A stretch of 64,000 bases of DNA. It comes from Arthrobacter sp. StoSoilB22 (GTDB lineage Bacteria; Actinomycetota; Actinomycetes; Actinomycetales; Micrococcaceae). Shown here piece by piece: positions 1-8,074 of the stretch. Below the pieces are notes generated by a model. It was not told the DNA's origin and made no database searches. It worked only from the letters and a program-made list of their open reading frames with translations. The stretch covers positions 3,968,001 to 4,032,000 of the forward strand of contig NZ_AP024652.1 of the NCBI RefSeq assembly GCF_019977315.1, read 5' to 3'. The translations under genes were made by a program, and so were the position numbers. How positions within the stretch are numbered: position 1 is the first letter of the stretch; every line of letters starts with the position of its first letter.

Positions 1-1434
1 CGATCCGAGCGCCTGGATGCGACGCCCGACGCTGAGCTGCTCTTCGCCTCCCTCTACGGCAAGTCCACCAACGCAGTGTGGCTGGATTCTTCCAACGCCT
101 CCGCCGTCGCCGGCCGTTCCCAAGCCGCCGCGCGCAGTCGCTTCAGCATCCTGGCTGACGACGGCGGCACGTTCGGACAGTCGGCGCTACACCGCTCCGG
201 AACTACCCAAGTGACCGCCGGTTCCGCCTCCGTCAGCACCTCCGGGCCGTTCTTCCGCTGGCTCGATTCCGTCTGGGGCCGCCGGGCCGTCCGCGCGCCC
301 CGAGGTTACGACGGCCAGTTCACGCTCGGCTGGCTCGGATACCTCGGCTACGAACTCAAGCGCGAAACCGGCGGGAATGACGTCCCCTCCCACACCCCGG
401 ACGCCGCCTTGCTCTTCGCCGGCCGGGCTGTGGTGGTGGATCATCGCGAACAGACTGTCTGGCTGCTCGCCTTGGAAGCGCCCGACGCCGAGGAATGGTT
501 GCGTGCGGCCCGCACCGCCGTCGAGGCTTCAGTCTCCCCCGCTGCCGGCCTCGCGGTCTCTTTCAATCCGGGACCTGCCGGCCTTGAGTTCGTCAGCCGC
601 GACTCTGCCACTGACTACAAGCGCAAAATCGCGGACTCGCAGCACCAAATCAGCGAAGGTAACTCCTACGAGATCTGCCTTACCACCACGCTGGAAGCCC
701 CTGCCGGCGGCCTGGACCCGTGGGCGAGCTACCTGGCACTACGACGCCGGAACCCGGCACCGTTCGCCAGTTACCTTCGGTTCGGCGAATTGGTGGTGGC
801 AAGTACGTCACCTGAGCGGTTCCTGCGCATTATGTCCGACGGCGGCATGCGCGCCGAGCCGATCAAAGGCACCCGCGGCCGGTCTACTGACGCTTCCGAG
901 GATGCTGCATTGCGGCACGACCTCGAGACGTCGCTGAAGGACCGCGCGGAGAACATCATGATTGTGGACCTGCTGCGCAACGACCTCAGCCACTTCGCGA
1001 TCCCGGGTTCCGTGACGGTCAGCCGGCTGTGCGCCATAGAAAGCTACGCCACCGTCCACCAAATGGTGAGCACCATAGACGCACACCTTCGTCCGGGTGC
1101 TCCGCGGGCGGAAGCCCTGGCTGCAGCCTTTCCCGCAGGGTCCATGACAGGTGCCCCGAAGATCAGCACCATGGACATTCTTGACCAGCTCGAATCCGGG
1201 CCCAGGGGGATCTACTCCGGCGCAATCGGCTACTTCTCACTGAACGCCGCAACGGACCTCGCCGTGGTGATCCGCACTCTGGTGGTCAATCCTGACGGCA
1301 ATGGCGGGCGAACCCTGTCCCTCGGCGTGGGTGGGGCCATTACGGCGGATTCCGTGGCTGATGACGAGTACGAGGAAATCCGGACCAAGGCATACGGTGT
1401 GCTGTCCACGCTGGGTGCTGACTTCCCCGGCTGA
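1..1434 (+). CDS. pabB: Aminodeoxychorismate synthase component I, 5'-truncated by window edge
   Basis: The frame is open from base 1, so 477 residues are visible and the true start lies upstream. The product is a chorismate-utilising enzyme that makes 4-amino-4-deoxychorismate for p-aminobenzoate and folate. The C-terminal half carries the family signatures PIKGTRGR (around 880 in the DNA), the DLLRNDLS stretch and GSMTGAPK, which build the chorismate/Mg site. Anthranilate synthase TrpE is the main alternative; the N-terminal sequence and the nearby aminodeoxychorismate lyase gene favour PabB. Its glutaminase partner PabA is not in the window. It ends at a strong inverted repeat and converges on the cardiolipin synthase gene. 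Confidence 0.9.
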   Translation, partial: RSERLDATPDAELLFASLYGKSTNAVWLDSSNASAVAGRSQAAARSRFSILADDGGTFGQSALHRSGTTQVTAGSASVSTSGPFFRWLDSVWGRRAVRAPRGYDGQFTLGWLGYLGYELKRETGGNDVPSHTPDAALLFAGRAVVVDHREQTVWLLALEAPDAEEWLRAARTAVEASVSPAAGLAVSFNPGPAGLEFVSRDSATDYKRKIADSQHQISEGNSYEICLTTTLEAPAGGLDPWASYLALRRRNPAPFASYLRFGELVVASTSPERFLRIMSDGGMRAEPIKGTRGRSTDASEDAALRHDLETSLKDRAENIMIVDLLRNDLSHFAIPGSVTVSRLCAIESYATVHQMVSTIDAHLRPGAPRAEALAAAFPAGSMTGAPKISTMDILDQLESGPRGIYSGAIGYFSLNAATDLAVVIRTLVVNPDGNGGRTLSLGVGGAITADSVADDEYEEIRTKAYGVLSTLGADFPG

Positions 1435-1490
1435 GTTTTTGTACAGCTAATGCCCTCAAGAACGTCTCTAAAGGGCGTTAGCTGTACACA
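1435..1490. terminator. Bidirectional hairpin between convergent pabB and cls
   Basis: GTACAGCTAATGCCCT at 1441-1456 pairs with AGGGCGTTAGCTGTAC at 1472-1487 around a 15-base loop, with one mismatch. The pairing extends outward through AGTTTTT/ACAAACT with one more mismatch, giving about 23 bp. It lies exactly between two convergent stop codons. No clean U tract follows in either direction, so terminator function is inferred from position and stem strength. Confidence 0.7.
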
Positions 1491-1492
1491 AA

Positions 1493-3061
1493 CTACTGGA
1501 GCGTGGCGGTCAATCTGGCCACGTTATCCACATACTTGGCAATTGGGGGTCTATCCATCCAGTCGTCCAACGTAAGCTCCTTGGAAACCTCGCGATACGT
1601 GGATTCAACCGTCCGCATGAGGTCCACGGTTTCGGCGCCCAAGAGCATCACCGAAACCTCCATGTTCAGGGAGAAGGAGCGCATGTCCATGTTGCTGGAA
1701 CCGAGAACGGCCACTTCGTCATCGATGGTGAAGTGCTTGGCATGGAGGACATACGGCGCCCGGTACAGGTAGATCCGCACTCCTGCGTCCAACAAGGCTT
1801 CGTAGTAGGAGCGCTGGGCGTGGTGGACCAGGAACTGGTCGCCTTTTTCGGACACAAAGAGCTCCACATCCACACCCCGCTGCGCAGCGGTGGTGATGGC
1901 GTAAAGCAAGGAGTCATCAGGAACGAAGTACGGGCTGCAAATGGAGATTCTGTGCTGCGCTGAATAGATCAGTGTATTGAACAAGCGAAGGTTGTTCTCT
2001 GTGGCGAACCCCGGACCGCTCGGCACTACTTGGGCGGTGACGTGCCCTGGAGACGGCCGGCTTGGAAGGCGCAACTGGTCCTCAAGCGACTCATCGGTCT
2101 CGCTGAGCCAGTCCGTGGCGAACACTACATTGAGGGTTGCCACGATTGGCCCCTCGAGCCGGGACATGAGCTCAACCCATTTACGGCCCACTTTGTGGTG
2201 TTTGGGATTGTTGTAGGACGGTTCAATCAGGTTCTGGGAGCCGGTGAAAGCAATCTCGCCGTCGATCACCATGATCTTGCGGTGGTTCCTGAGGTCCGGA
2301 CGCCGCCATTGACCATGGATGGGAAGCAGCGGAAGCATCCGCTTCCATTGGATCTTGCCTGCTTTGAGCCGGCGGATCAGGCGACGGTATCCCTTGACCC
2401 GCAGCGTTCCGATGTGGTCGAAGAGCAGCCTGACGGTGACACCCCGTTCAGCAGCGTTCTCGAGCTCGGTGAGCAGTTCGTCCGTCACGGAGTCGCTGCT
2501 CATGATGTAGAACTCGGCGTTGATGTAGCTCTTGGCACCCTTGACCGCTTCGGCCATGGCTTTGATGGATTCGTGGTAGCCGGGGATCAGCTCAACCTTG
2601 TTGCCGTCAACCATGGGCAGCGAACCGAGGCGATGGTTCAGCTCACCCGCTGACTTCACCCATTCCGGCCCCGAGTAAACGCTCACCGGATCGGCAAGAT
2701 CGGAGGTGACGGCACGGACGCGCCGATTTACCTCTTCCTGCTGCTCACGCCGCCGCTTAGACAGCTTGAAATTGCCGAAAAGGAGGAAGAGGACAAACCC
2801 TACGGAAGGGATGAGGAACACAGCCAAAAGCCAAGCCATGGCCGTGGTGGGGCGCCTGTTACCGGGAATGATGCCCAGAAGGACGATCCGCATGACCACT
2901 TCCGCGATGGCCCACGCACCCAGTAACCAGGTCCACTCCTGGCCAAAAGGAAAAGGAAAGAGCACCTGCAAACCCCCACGCTCCAAGAACAACAGTGACC
3001 TCAGCCTATCCGGCAAAGTCACAGGCAACGGCACCGCACTAAGCTGGGACCATGACTTCAC
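1493..3061 (-). CDS. cls: Cardiolipin synthase (phospholipase D superfamily)
   Basis: Membrane enzyme that condenses phosphatidyl groups to cardiolipin. It has two N-terminal transmembrane segments (about residues 45-95, WLLGAWAIAEVVMRIV and AMAWLLAVFLIPSVGFVLFLLF) followed by two PLD domains. Both HKD motifs are intact: HRKIMVID followed by GSQN, and HAKHFTID followed by GSSN. The longest frame (522 aa) begins with GTG at 3061 and would overlap the divergent pabC start by 10 bp. A TTG about 32 codons further in, behind a GGAGCG-G5 stretch, is a credible alternative start. The gene interrupts the pabB/pabC pair and is on the other strand. Confidence 0.92.
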   Translation of the reverse strand: MKSWSQLSAVPLPVTLPDRLRSLLFLERGGLQVLFPFPFGQEWTWLLGAWAIAEVVMRIVLLGIIPGNRRPTTAMAWLLAVFLIPSVGFVLFLLFGNFKLSKRRREQQEEVNRRVRAVTSDLADPVSVYSGPEWVKSAGELNHRLGSLPMVDGNKVELIPGYHESIKAMAEAVKGAKSYINAEFYIMSSDSVTDELLTELENAAERGVTVRLLFDHIGTLRVKGYRRLIRRLKAGKIQWKRMLPLLPIHGQWRRPDLRNHRKIMVIDGEIAFTGSQNLIEPSYNNPKHHKVGRKWVELMSRLEGPIVATLNVVFATDWLSETDESLEDQLRLPSRPSPGHVTAQVVPSGPGFATENNLRLFNTLIYSAQHRISICSPYFVPDDSLLYAITTAAQRGVDVELFVSEKGDQFLVHHAQRSYYEALLDAGVRIYLYRAPYVLHAKHFTIDDEVAVLGSSNMDMRSFSLNMEVSVMLLGAETVDLMRTVESTYREVSKELTLDDWMDRPPIAKYVDNVARLTATLQ

Positions 3062-3993
3062 CTGCTCCCACGGTCCTGGTTTTCCTGGACCCAGCCTTTG
3101 AAAACGGACGTGTTGCCGACTCCAGTCAGCCCCAGATCATGGCCACGGACCTTGGCGCCACCCGTGGCGATGGCGTGTTCGAATCACTGCTCGCCGTTCA
3201 AGGACGTCCCCGCAAAGTGCAGGCCCACCTGAACCGATTGAGCAATTCCGCGGCAGCATTGGACCTGGTGCTTCCGGAGCAGGAAGCCTGGCGCAAGGCG
3301 ATTGATACCGCCATCAACGAGTTCCGCGGTGCCCACCCCGCCCCCACGCCGGAGGAGGACGAAGTTGTGGTCAAGTTGATCGTCACCCGTGGTGTTGAAG
3401 GCGCAGCCAGCCCTACCTGCTGGGTGCAGGCTTCCCCGTCACCGGCGGGCAGTCGGCGGCAGCGCGAGACGGGCATCGACGTCGTCCTTTTGGACCGCGG
3501 CTTCGACACCGAAGCCGGCGAGCGCGCGCCGTGGCTGTTGCTGGGCGCCAAGACGCTGTCCTATGCGGTCAACATGGCTGCGCTTCGTTTTGCGCATAAG
3601 CAAGGCGCAGATGACGCAATTTTCACCTCCACGGACGGCCGCGTCCTGGAAGGCCCCACCTCCACGGTGTTGCTGGCTCACCTTGAAACAGTGGACGACG
3701 GCGAAGGGTCCGTCAGGACTGTCCGTCGCCTCATCACCCCGCAGCATGACAGTGGAATCCTGCCCGGCACCTCGCAGGGGGCGCTGTTCGCAGCGGCGAA
3801 ATCAGCTGGCTGGGAGCTCGGCTACGGGCCGCTGGTCCCGCAGGACCTTTTTGACGCCGACGCCGTGTGGCTGATCTCGAGCATCCGTTTGATTGCTCCC
3901 GTGAATCACATCAACGGCAAGGAAATCGGTACGCCAGCTGTTCGGAAGCAGCTCACTGCAGAGCTCAACACACTGTTCGCGGGCATCGAGTAA
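3052..3993 (+). CDS. pabC: Aminodeoxychorismate lyase (fold-type IV PLP enzyme)
   Basis: A 313 aa protein of the branched-chain aminotransferase/4-amino-4-deoxychorismate lyase family, which releases p-aminobenzoate and pyruvate. The N-terminal DLGATRGDGVFESLL and the K in LGAKTLSYAVNMAALR (PLP lysine region) are typical, as are the later DGRVLEGPTSTVLL and GILPGTSQGALF segments. A D-amino acid or branched-chain aminotransferase would look similar; pabB nearby supports the lyase. The start at 3052 overlaps the first codons of the divergent cls frame, so the two promoters must overlap or one start is further in. Confidence 0.85.
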   Translation: MTSPAPTVLVFLDPAFENGRVADSSQPQIMATDLGATRGDGVFESLLAVQGRPRKVQAHLNRLSNSAAALDLVLPEQEAWRKAIDTAINEFRGAHPAPTPEEDEVVVKLIVTRGVEGAASPTCWVQASPSPAGSRRQRETGIDVVLLDRGFDTEAGERAPWLLLGAKTLSYAVNMAALRFAHKQGADDAIFTSTDGRVLEGPTSTVLLAHLETVDDGEGSVRTVRRLITPQHDSGILPGTSQGALFAAAKSAGWELGYGPLVPQDLFDADAVWLISSIRLIAPVNHINGKEIGTPAVRKQLTAELNTLFAGIE

Positions 3994-4248
3994 GCCACCG
4001 GACGTCGAGAGTTTTCGTTGACGGAGCTCCGCTAGGAACCTAGCAGATGGCAAGTAGAGTAATCGCTCGCATGACTTAATGATTAGAACTTCTTGCCCTC
4101 GACTGTGAGTGGTCCGCGCGTTCAATCGCGTTTCTTAGGCTCCTTGAAATGGTCATTCGTCATGTGATGAATCTTGTTCTCGTGTTAGTTGGATCACGTC
4201 CGGCTGGTACTACTTCTGACTTTGCTGGCTAAACTTCCCGGAGGGAAT

Positions 4249-5703
4249 ATGGGACTCAGCTCCCCCACAGAAGCCGAAGCATCGGCAACCGAGGCGCAGT
4301 CTCAGACTGATGCCTCCCAAACAGGACTCCGCCGGTCCATGGAGGCCCGGCACCTGGTCATGATCGCCATGGGCGGCGTCATCGGCTCAGGCCTGTTCGT
4401 TAGTTCCGGATACACCATCGCCACCGCCGGCCCCTTGGGTGCGGTCCTCGCCTTCCTCATTGGCGCAGTAGTCGTCTATTTGGTGATGGCATGCCTCGGG
4501 GAGCTCGCTGTTGCGTTCCCCGTCTCTGGTGCCTTCCACATTTATGCCGCCCGGACCATCGGCCCGGCCACTGGCTTTGCCACCGCTTGGCTGTACTGGC
4601 TCTGCTGGGCAGTGGCTCTAGGTTCCGAGTTCACCGCGGCAGGCTTACTCATGCAACGGTGGTTTCCGGGCGTCGACGTCTGGATTTGGTGCTTCATCTT
4701 CGCCACCGTCCTGTTCACGCTGAACGCCATTTCATCGCGCGTCTTTGGTGAATCGGAGTTCTGGTTCGCGCTCATCAAGGTTGCCGCCGTCGTCGGCCTC
4801 ATCATCCTGGGAGGTGCCGCCTTGGCGGGATTCCACCCCTTGGCCCCCGGCGAGTTTCCCTCCTTCGGCGAGAACTTCAGCACACCGGACGGGTTGTTCC
4901 CGAACGGATTCACCGGCGTCTTCGTCACCTGCCTGGCGGTTTTCTACGCGTTCTCGGGTTCCGAATTGATCGGTGTCGCCGCAGGAGAGACAGCCAACCC
5001 GGGCGCGAACATCCCCAAAGCAATGCGCACCACAGTCATCAGACTCATGATCTTCTTCGTTGGAGCGATCGTGGTCATCGCAGCTACCATCCCGTACGAA
5101 CAAGTCAGCGTGGACGAGAGCCCGTTCGTCACAGTCTTCTCCATGCTGGGCATCCCCTATGCGGCGGACATCATGAACTTCGTGATCATCACGGCACTGC
5201 TGTCCGCCGGCAACTGCGGGCTCTTCTCCTGTGCCCGCATGCTCTTCTCGCTGGCCGATGAAGGCCACGCACCCAAGGCATTCCGGAAGTTGACCAAGCG
5301 CGGGATCCCCATGGTGGCCCTCTGCGTCAGCATGCTGGGTGGCCTTGCTTCACTGATCAGCAGCGTAGTGGCGGCTGAAACAGTTTACTTGGTACTGGTC
5401 TCCGTAGCCGGTTTCGCCACCGTTGGTGTGTGGATGTCCATTGTCGCTTCACACTTCGTCTACCGCCGAACGTTCATCAAAAACGGTGGCGACCTTTCAA
5501 CGCTCCCTTACAAGGCTCCACTGTTTCCGCTGGTTCCGCTCCTCGCGTTCGCGCTCTGTTTGGTGTCGTTGATCGGCATCGCGTTCGACCCCAACCAGGT
5601 GGCGGCACTCTTCTTTGGGGTTCCGTTCGTGGGCGCCTGCTACGCCATCTTCTACTTCAAGTACGGGCGGCGGCGCTCGCTCAAGAAGGCGGTTGACGCT
5701 TAG
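4249..5703 (+). CDS. Amino acid permease (APC superfamily, AAT family)
   Basis: A 484 aa secondary transporter with about 12 hydrophobic segments. The N-terminal LRRSMEARHLVMIAMGG followed by VIGSGLFVSSG is the hallmark of the amino acid transporter family (GABA, lysine, aromatic and proline permeases). The start is the ATG at 4249, directly behind GGAGGGAAT; the longer frame from 4189 has no ribosome site. Substrate cannot be told from sequence. The gene stands alone with about 250 bp of leader upstream in which no clear regulatory element is seen. Confidence 0.88.
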   Translation: MGLSSPTEAEASATEAQSQTDASQTGLRRSMEARHLVMIAMGGVIGSGLFVSSGYTIATAGPLGAVLAFLIGAVVVYLVMACLGELAVAFPVSGAFHIYAARTIGPATGFATAWLYWLCWAVALGSEFTAAGLLMQRWFPGVDVWIWCFIFATVLFTLNAISSRVFGESEFWFALIKVAAVVGLIILGGAALAGFHPLAPGEFPSFGENFSTPDGLFPNGFTGVFVTCLAVFYAFSGSELIGVAAGETANPGANIPKAMRTTVIRLMIFFVGAIVVIAATIPYEQVSVDESPFVTVFSMLGIPYAADIMNFVIITALLSAGNCGLFSCARMLFSLADEGHAPKAFRKLTKRGIPMVALCVSMLGGLASLISSVVAAETVYLVLVSVAGFATVGVWMSIVASHFVYRRTFIKNGGDLSTLPYKAPLFPLVPLLAFALCLVSLIGIAFDPNQVAALFFGVPFVGACYAIFYFKYGRRRSLKKAVDA

Positions 5704-5716
5704 GCCTCCATGTAGT

Positions 5717-5829
5717 GGGCTGCGGGCCTTCACCACCCACATTGAACCCGCGGCACCCCGACACACCGTGCAAGTGGCGTGTCGGACGGTTTTTCCGCCC
5801 CAAAGTAGGTGGTGGCGGCCCGCGGTTTG
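5717..5829. repeat. 113 bp repeat element, copy 1
   Basis: Begins GGGCTGCGGGCCTTCACC and ends GGCGGCCCGCGGTTTG. A near-identical copy of the same length sits at 5977-6089 in the same orientation. The ends form imperfect inverted repeats (16 of 20 positions match), and an inner stem (CCGACAC/GTGTCGG) is visible, so the transcript would fold into a long hairpin. No protein is coded in it. It resembles a small REP/MITE-like intergenic element; mobility is not shown. Confidence 0.75.
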
Positions 5830-5902
5830 AAGAACTCACGACGGCGGCACACGCCTTACCTGCCAACGCTACGGCGGCGGCTTCCCGACCTTGTTTAGAA
5901 GC

Positions 5903-5948
5903 AGATCAGCCCTTGGGCAACCTGTTGCGGTTGCCCAAGGGCTGATCT
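5903..5948. terminator. Perfect 20 bp stem hairpin between the two 113 bp repeats
   Basis: AGATCAGCCCTTGGGCAACC at 5903-5922 is exactly complementary to 5929-5948 around the loop TGTTGC. It lies between the permease gene (+) and the ahpD-like gene (-), which converge, so a bidirectional terminator is likely. The whole gap from 5704 to 6106 (403 bp) holds only this hairpin and the two flanking repeats; no gene is seen. Confidence 0.7.
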
Positions 5949-5976
5949 GGTGTGAAAGAGGGCCAGGACGCGCGCC

Positions 5977-6089
5977 GGGCTGCGGGCCTTCACCACCCAC
6001 ATTGAACCCGCGGCACCCCGGACACGCCCTGCAAGTGGCATGTCGGACGGCTTTTACGCCCAAAGTAGGTGGTGGCGGCCCGCGGTTTG
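5977..6089. repeat. 113 bp repeat element, copy 2
   Basis: Same orientation and length as 5717-5829, with scattered substitutions and two offsetting indels. The terminal inverted repeats CGGGCCTTCACCACC and GGTGGTGGCGGCCCG are kept. Confidence 0.75.
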
Positions 6090-6106
6090 GAAGAAAGGCT
6101 GCCGAT

Positions 6107-6589
6107 CTATTTCTTGGCGACCCGCACGGGGTGCTCGCTCAAGATTGAAAGGCGGTTGAAGGCGTTGATCCCGATCGCCGCCATGCACAGGACGCTGATC
6201 TGCTCGTCGCTATAGTGCTGGCGTGCTTGCTCGAAAAGTTGAGGGCTAGGCCTCGACGAACTCATGCGGGTGATCTGCTCAGCAATCTCCATGGCCACGG
6301 CCTCAGCCGGCTCAAACAACTGCACTTCCTTGTACACGGCAACGAGGGACAGCCGTTGTTCCGTTTCCCCGAATTTCAGGGCCCTCCGGTGGTGAAGGTC
6401 AAGGCAAAAGGCACAGCCATTGATCTGCGAGCACAAGTAGTTGATGAGTTCAAGGGTGCGTCGCGGGATGCCAAGCCGGTCGGCTTCATCTACCAGCTGC
6501 TGGGAATAGTGGCTCAGTGTCGCGTAAAGATCCGGCTGCTGCTTATCCAGATAGCCGGCCAGACGTGGTTTTGTTTCCTGTTCGGGCAT
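6107..6589 (-). CDS. AhpD-like / carboxymuconolactone decarboxylase-family protein
   Basis: A 160 aa protein with the alkylhydroperoxidase AhpD-core signature: NYLCSQINGCAFCLDLHHRRA, with the CxxC pair at Cys59 and Cys62 and the following histidine that make up the peroxidase site. The next helix (FGETEQRLSLVAVYKE) fits the family. Predicted cytosolic thiol-dependent peroxidase or oxidative-stress protein. The actual reductant (lipoyl/thioredoxin systems in AhpD) is not indicated locally. It may be co-transcribed with the small membrane protein gene just upstream (10 bp gap). Confidence 0.85.
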   Translation of the reverse strand: MPEQETKPRLAGYLDKQQPDLYATLSHYSQQLVDEADRLGIPRRTLELINYLCSQINGCAFCLDLHHRRALKFGETEQRLSLVAVYKEVQLFEPAEAVAMEIAEQITRMSSSRPSPQLFEQARQHYSDEQISVLCMAAIGINAFNRLSILSEHPVRVAKK

Positions 6590-6598
6590 GCTTGGAGC

Positions 6599-6742
6599 CT
6601 AGCGCAACGGGGGTTCCTGCCCACGCTTCAGCTCCTGAATGCGCAGGCGCAAGAAGATGATAGCGAGCACCAAGGCGTAAATCACCAGAGCCGCGACAGC
6701 CACCATCAGCAGGGTGTAGAGAATACCAACAAGTGAAAACAA
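6599..6742 (-). CDS. Small single-pass membrane protein, 47 aa
   Basis: With a TTG start at 6742 behind GGGGG the product is a 47-residue peptide. It has one strong hydrophobic helix (LVGILYTLLMVAVAALVIYA and onward) and a basic tail ending ELKRGQEPPLR. The frame stays open further upstream only because it runs through the 32 bp repeats, so longer versions are not credible. Function is unknown. Such short one-helix proteins often act as regulators or accessory subunits of membrane complexes, but no partner is evident. Confidence 0.5.
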   Translation of the reverse strand: MFSLVGILYTLLMVAVAALVIYALVLAIIFLRLRIQELKRGQEPPLR

Positions 6743-6807
6743 GAAAACCCCCAATTTTGCGGCGGCAGGGTGCCGGACCGAAGTATCAGATGCTAGCAGC
6801 CCCCATG

Positions 6808-6999
6808 AAAACCCGCGGGACGTGAGAAAGGATCCGCCCAAAACCCGCGGGACGTGAGAGAGGGACCGCCCAAAACCCGCGGGACGTGAGAGAGGATCCG
6901 CCCAAAACCCGCGGGACGTGAGAGAGGATCCGCCCAAAACCCGCGGGACGTGAGAGAGGGACCGCCCAAAACCCGCGGGACGTGAGAGAGGATCCTACT
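6808..6999. repeat. Six tandem copies of a 32 bp unit
   Basis: Exact 32 bp periodicity over 192 bp; each unit starts AAAACCCGCGGGACGTGAGA. Copies 1, 3, 4 and 6 carry GGATCC where copies 2 and 5 carry GGGACC, and the last four bases of copy 6 differ. The unit contains the palindrome CCCGCGGG. The last copy overlaps the stop codon (6995-6997) of the PLP-enzyme gene. Adjacent units have no spacers, so this is not a CRISPR array. Confidence 0.95.
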
Positions 7000-8074
7000 C
7001 GCGGGCGTCGCGGGCGTCCCGGGCTGCAGGGGTGTCCGCAGCAAGGCGGATGCCGTGCTCGGCCAGCCACACCGGGTTGAAGGCCTTGCTCATATAGTTG
7101 GTACCGGCGTCGGGCGCTATGGCCACCACAACGGAACCGTGGGGCGCAGCGCGAGCCACGCGAATGGCCGCAGCCACAGCCAGCCCGGACGACGGACCGA
7201 GTGCAAGACCTTCCTCGTCAAGGAGCCGGTGGACGGTGGTGTAGACCTCGTCGTTGGGAATGCGCAGGAAACGGTCCACGATGGAGCGATCGAAGGCTTT
7301 GGGCCATTCAGGCTCGGGCCAGGAGTTCCCCACCCCGTCCACCAGGATCTCCCCGGGATGGCCTCCACTGTAGGCAGAGCCGTAGGGGTCGGCACCAACC
7401 ACCTCCAGGTGCCCGACCGTGCGCGCGGCGGCCACCTGCTCCTTCAAGAACCTGCCGTTCCCACTGATGGTCCCTCCCGTTCCAATACCTGCGACAAAGT
7501 GGGTCACCAAACCACCCGTTTGTTCCCAGATTTCCGGGCCGGTGGTTTGGTAGTGAGCGGCTGGATTGGCCGGGTTGTCGAACTGCATGGGCCGCCACGC
7601 GCCGGGTGTCTCAGCGGTTATCCGCGCAGCTACAGCGCGTGCGTTCTCAGGCGACTCCGACGGCGCGTTCCAGTCGGTGAGGATCACGCGGGCGCCATAG
7701 TTGTGCAGCGCGGCGAGCTTCTCCTCGGAAATCGTGTCGCCCGTAACCACCACCACGGGGTGGCCCGTCAGGTGTCCTATGAGGGCCAGCCCGATCCCGG
7801 TATTGCCGGACGTGCTCTCCACAATTGTGGCGCCGGGCTGCAGTTCCCCGGATTTCTCGGCCGCCCTAACCATGCTCAGCGCGGTCCGGTCCTTGATGGA
7901 GCCGCCAGGGTTTTCGGACTCGAGCTTGATGTGGATGGTGCTGCCCAGGCCGCGGCCCAGCGACTCCAATCTCACCAACGGCGTGTTTCCGACCCTCTCC
8001 AAGACCGAAGCATCCAAGCCGTCAGGAGGCCCGGAAGCGGCGTGAACACCATGTTTGCGAATCTCTGTACTCAC
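6995..8074 (-). CDS. PLP-dependent cysteine synthase / cystathionine beta-synthase-like enzyme
   Basis: A 359 aa fold-type II PLP enzyme. Visible features are the N-terminal VGNTPLVRLESL, the Schiff-base lysine in GGSIKDR (Lys61) and the phosphate-binding STSGNTGIG (residues 88-95). The C-terminal EEGLALGPSSGLAVAAA and PDAGTNYMSKAF are closer to the catalytic core of cystathionine beta-synthase than to CysK, and no CBS regulatory domains follow. It presumably does beta-replacement on serine, O-acetylserine or a related substrate. The GTG start overlaps the stop of the upstream lyase gene by 4 bp, so it is the third gene of a coupled operon. An SbnA-like (diaminopropionate-type) role is an alternative. 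Confidence 0.85.
   Translation of the reverse strand: MSTEIRKHGVHAASGPPDGLDASVLERVGNTPLVRLESLGRGLGSTIHIKLESENPGGSIKDRTALSMVRAAEKSGELQPGATIVESTSGNTGIGLALIGHLTGHPVVVVTGDTISEEKLAALHNYGARVILTDWNAPSESPENARAVAARITAETPGAWRPMQFDNPANPAAHYQTTGPEIWEQTGGLVTHFVAGIGTGGTISGNGRFLKEQVAAARTVGHLEVVGADPYGSAYSGGHPGEILVDGVGNSWPEPEWPKAFDRSIVDRFLRIPNDEVYTTVHRLLDEEGLALGPSSGLAVAAAIRVARAAPHGSVVVAIAPDAGTNYMSKAFNPVWLAEHGIRLAADTPAARDARDARE

Noticed and set aside
1435..1490. Mobile-element end
   Set aside because: The inverted repeat is a single hairpin between convergent stops without a direct duplication or transposase; a terminator is simpler.
4189..4248. Upstream ATG extension of the amino acid permease
   Set aside because: No ribosome site precedes it, while GGAGG lies directly before the ATG at 4249.
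6808..6999. Possible CRISPR array
   Set aside because: The 32 bp units are contiguous with no unique spacers, and no cas genes are present.
6599..7070. Longer proteins (up to 112 aa) reading through the 32 bp repeats
   Set aside because: Their repeated LTSRGFWADPLSRPAG segments come only from the DNA repeats; only the 47 aa membrane peptide at 6599-6742 has a plausible start and composition.
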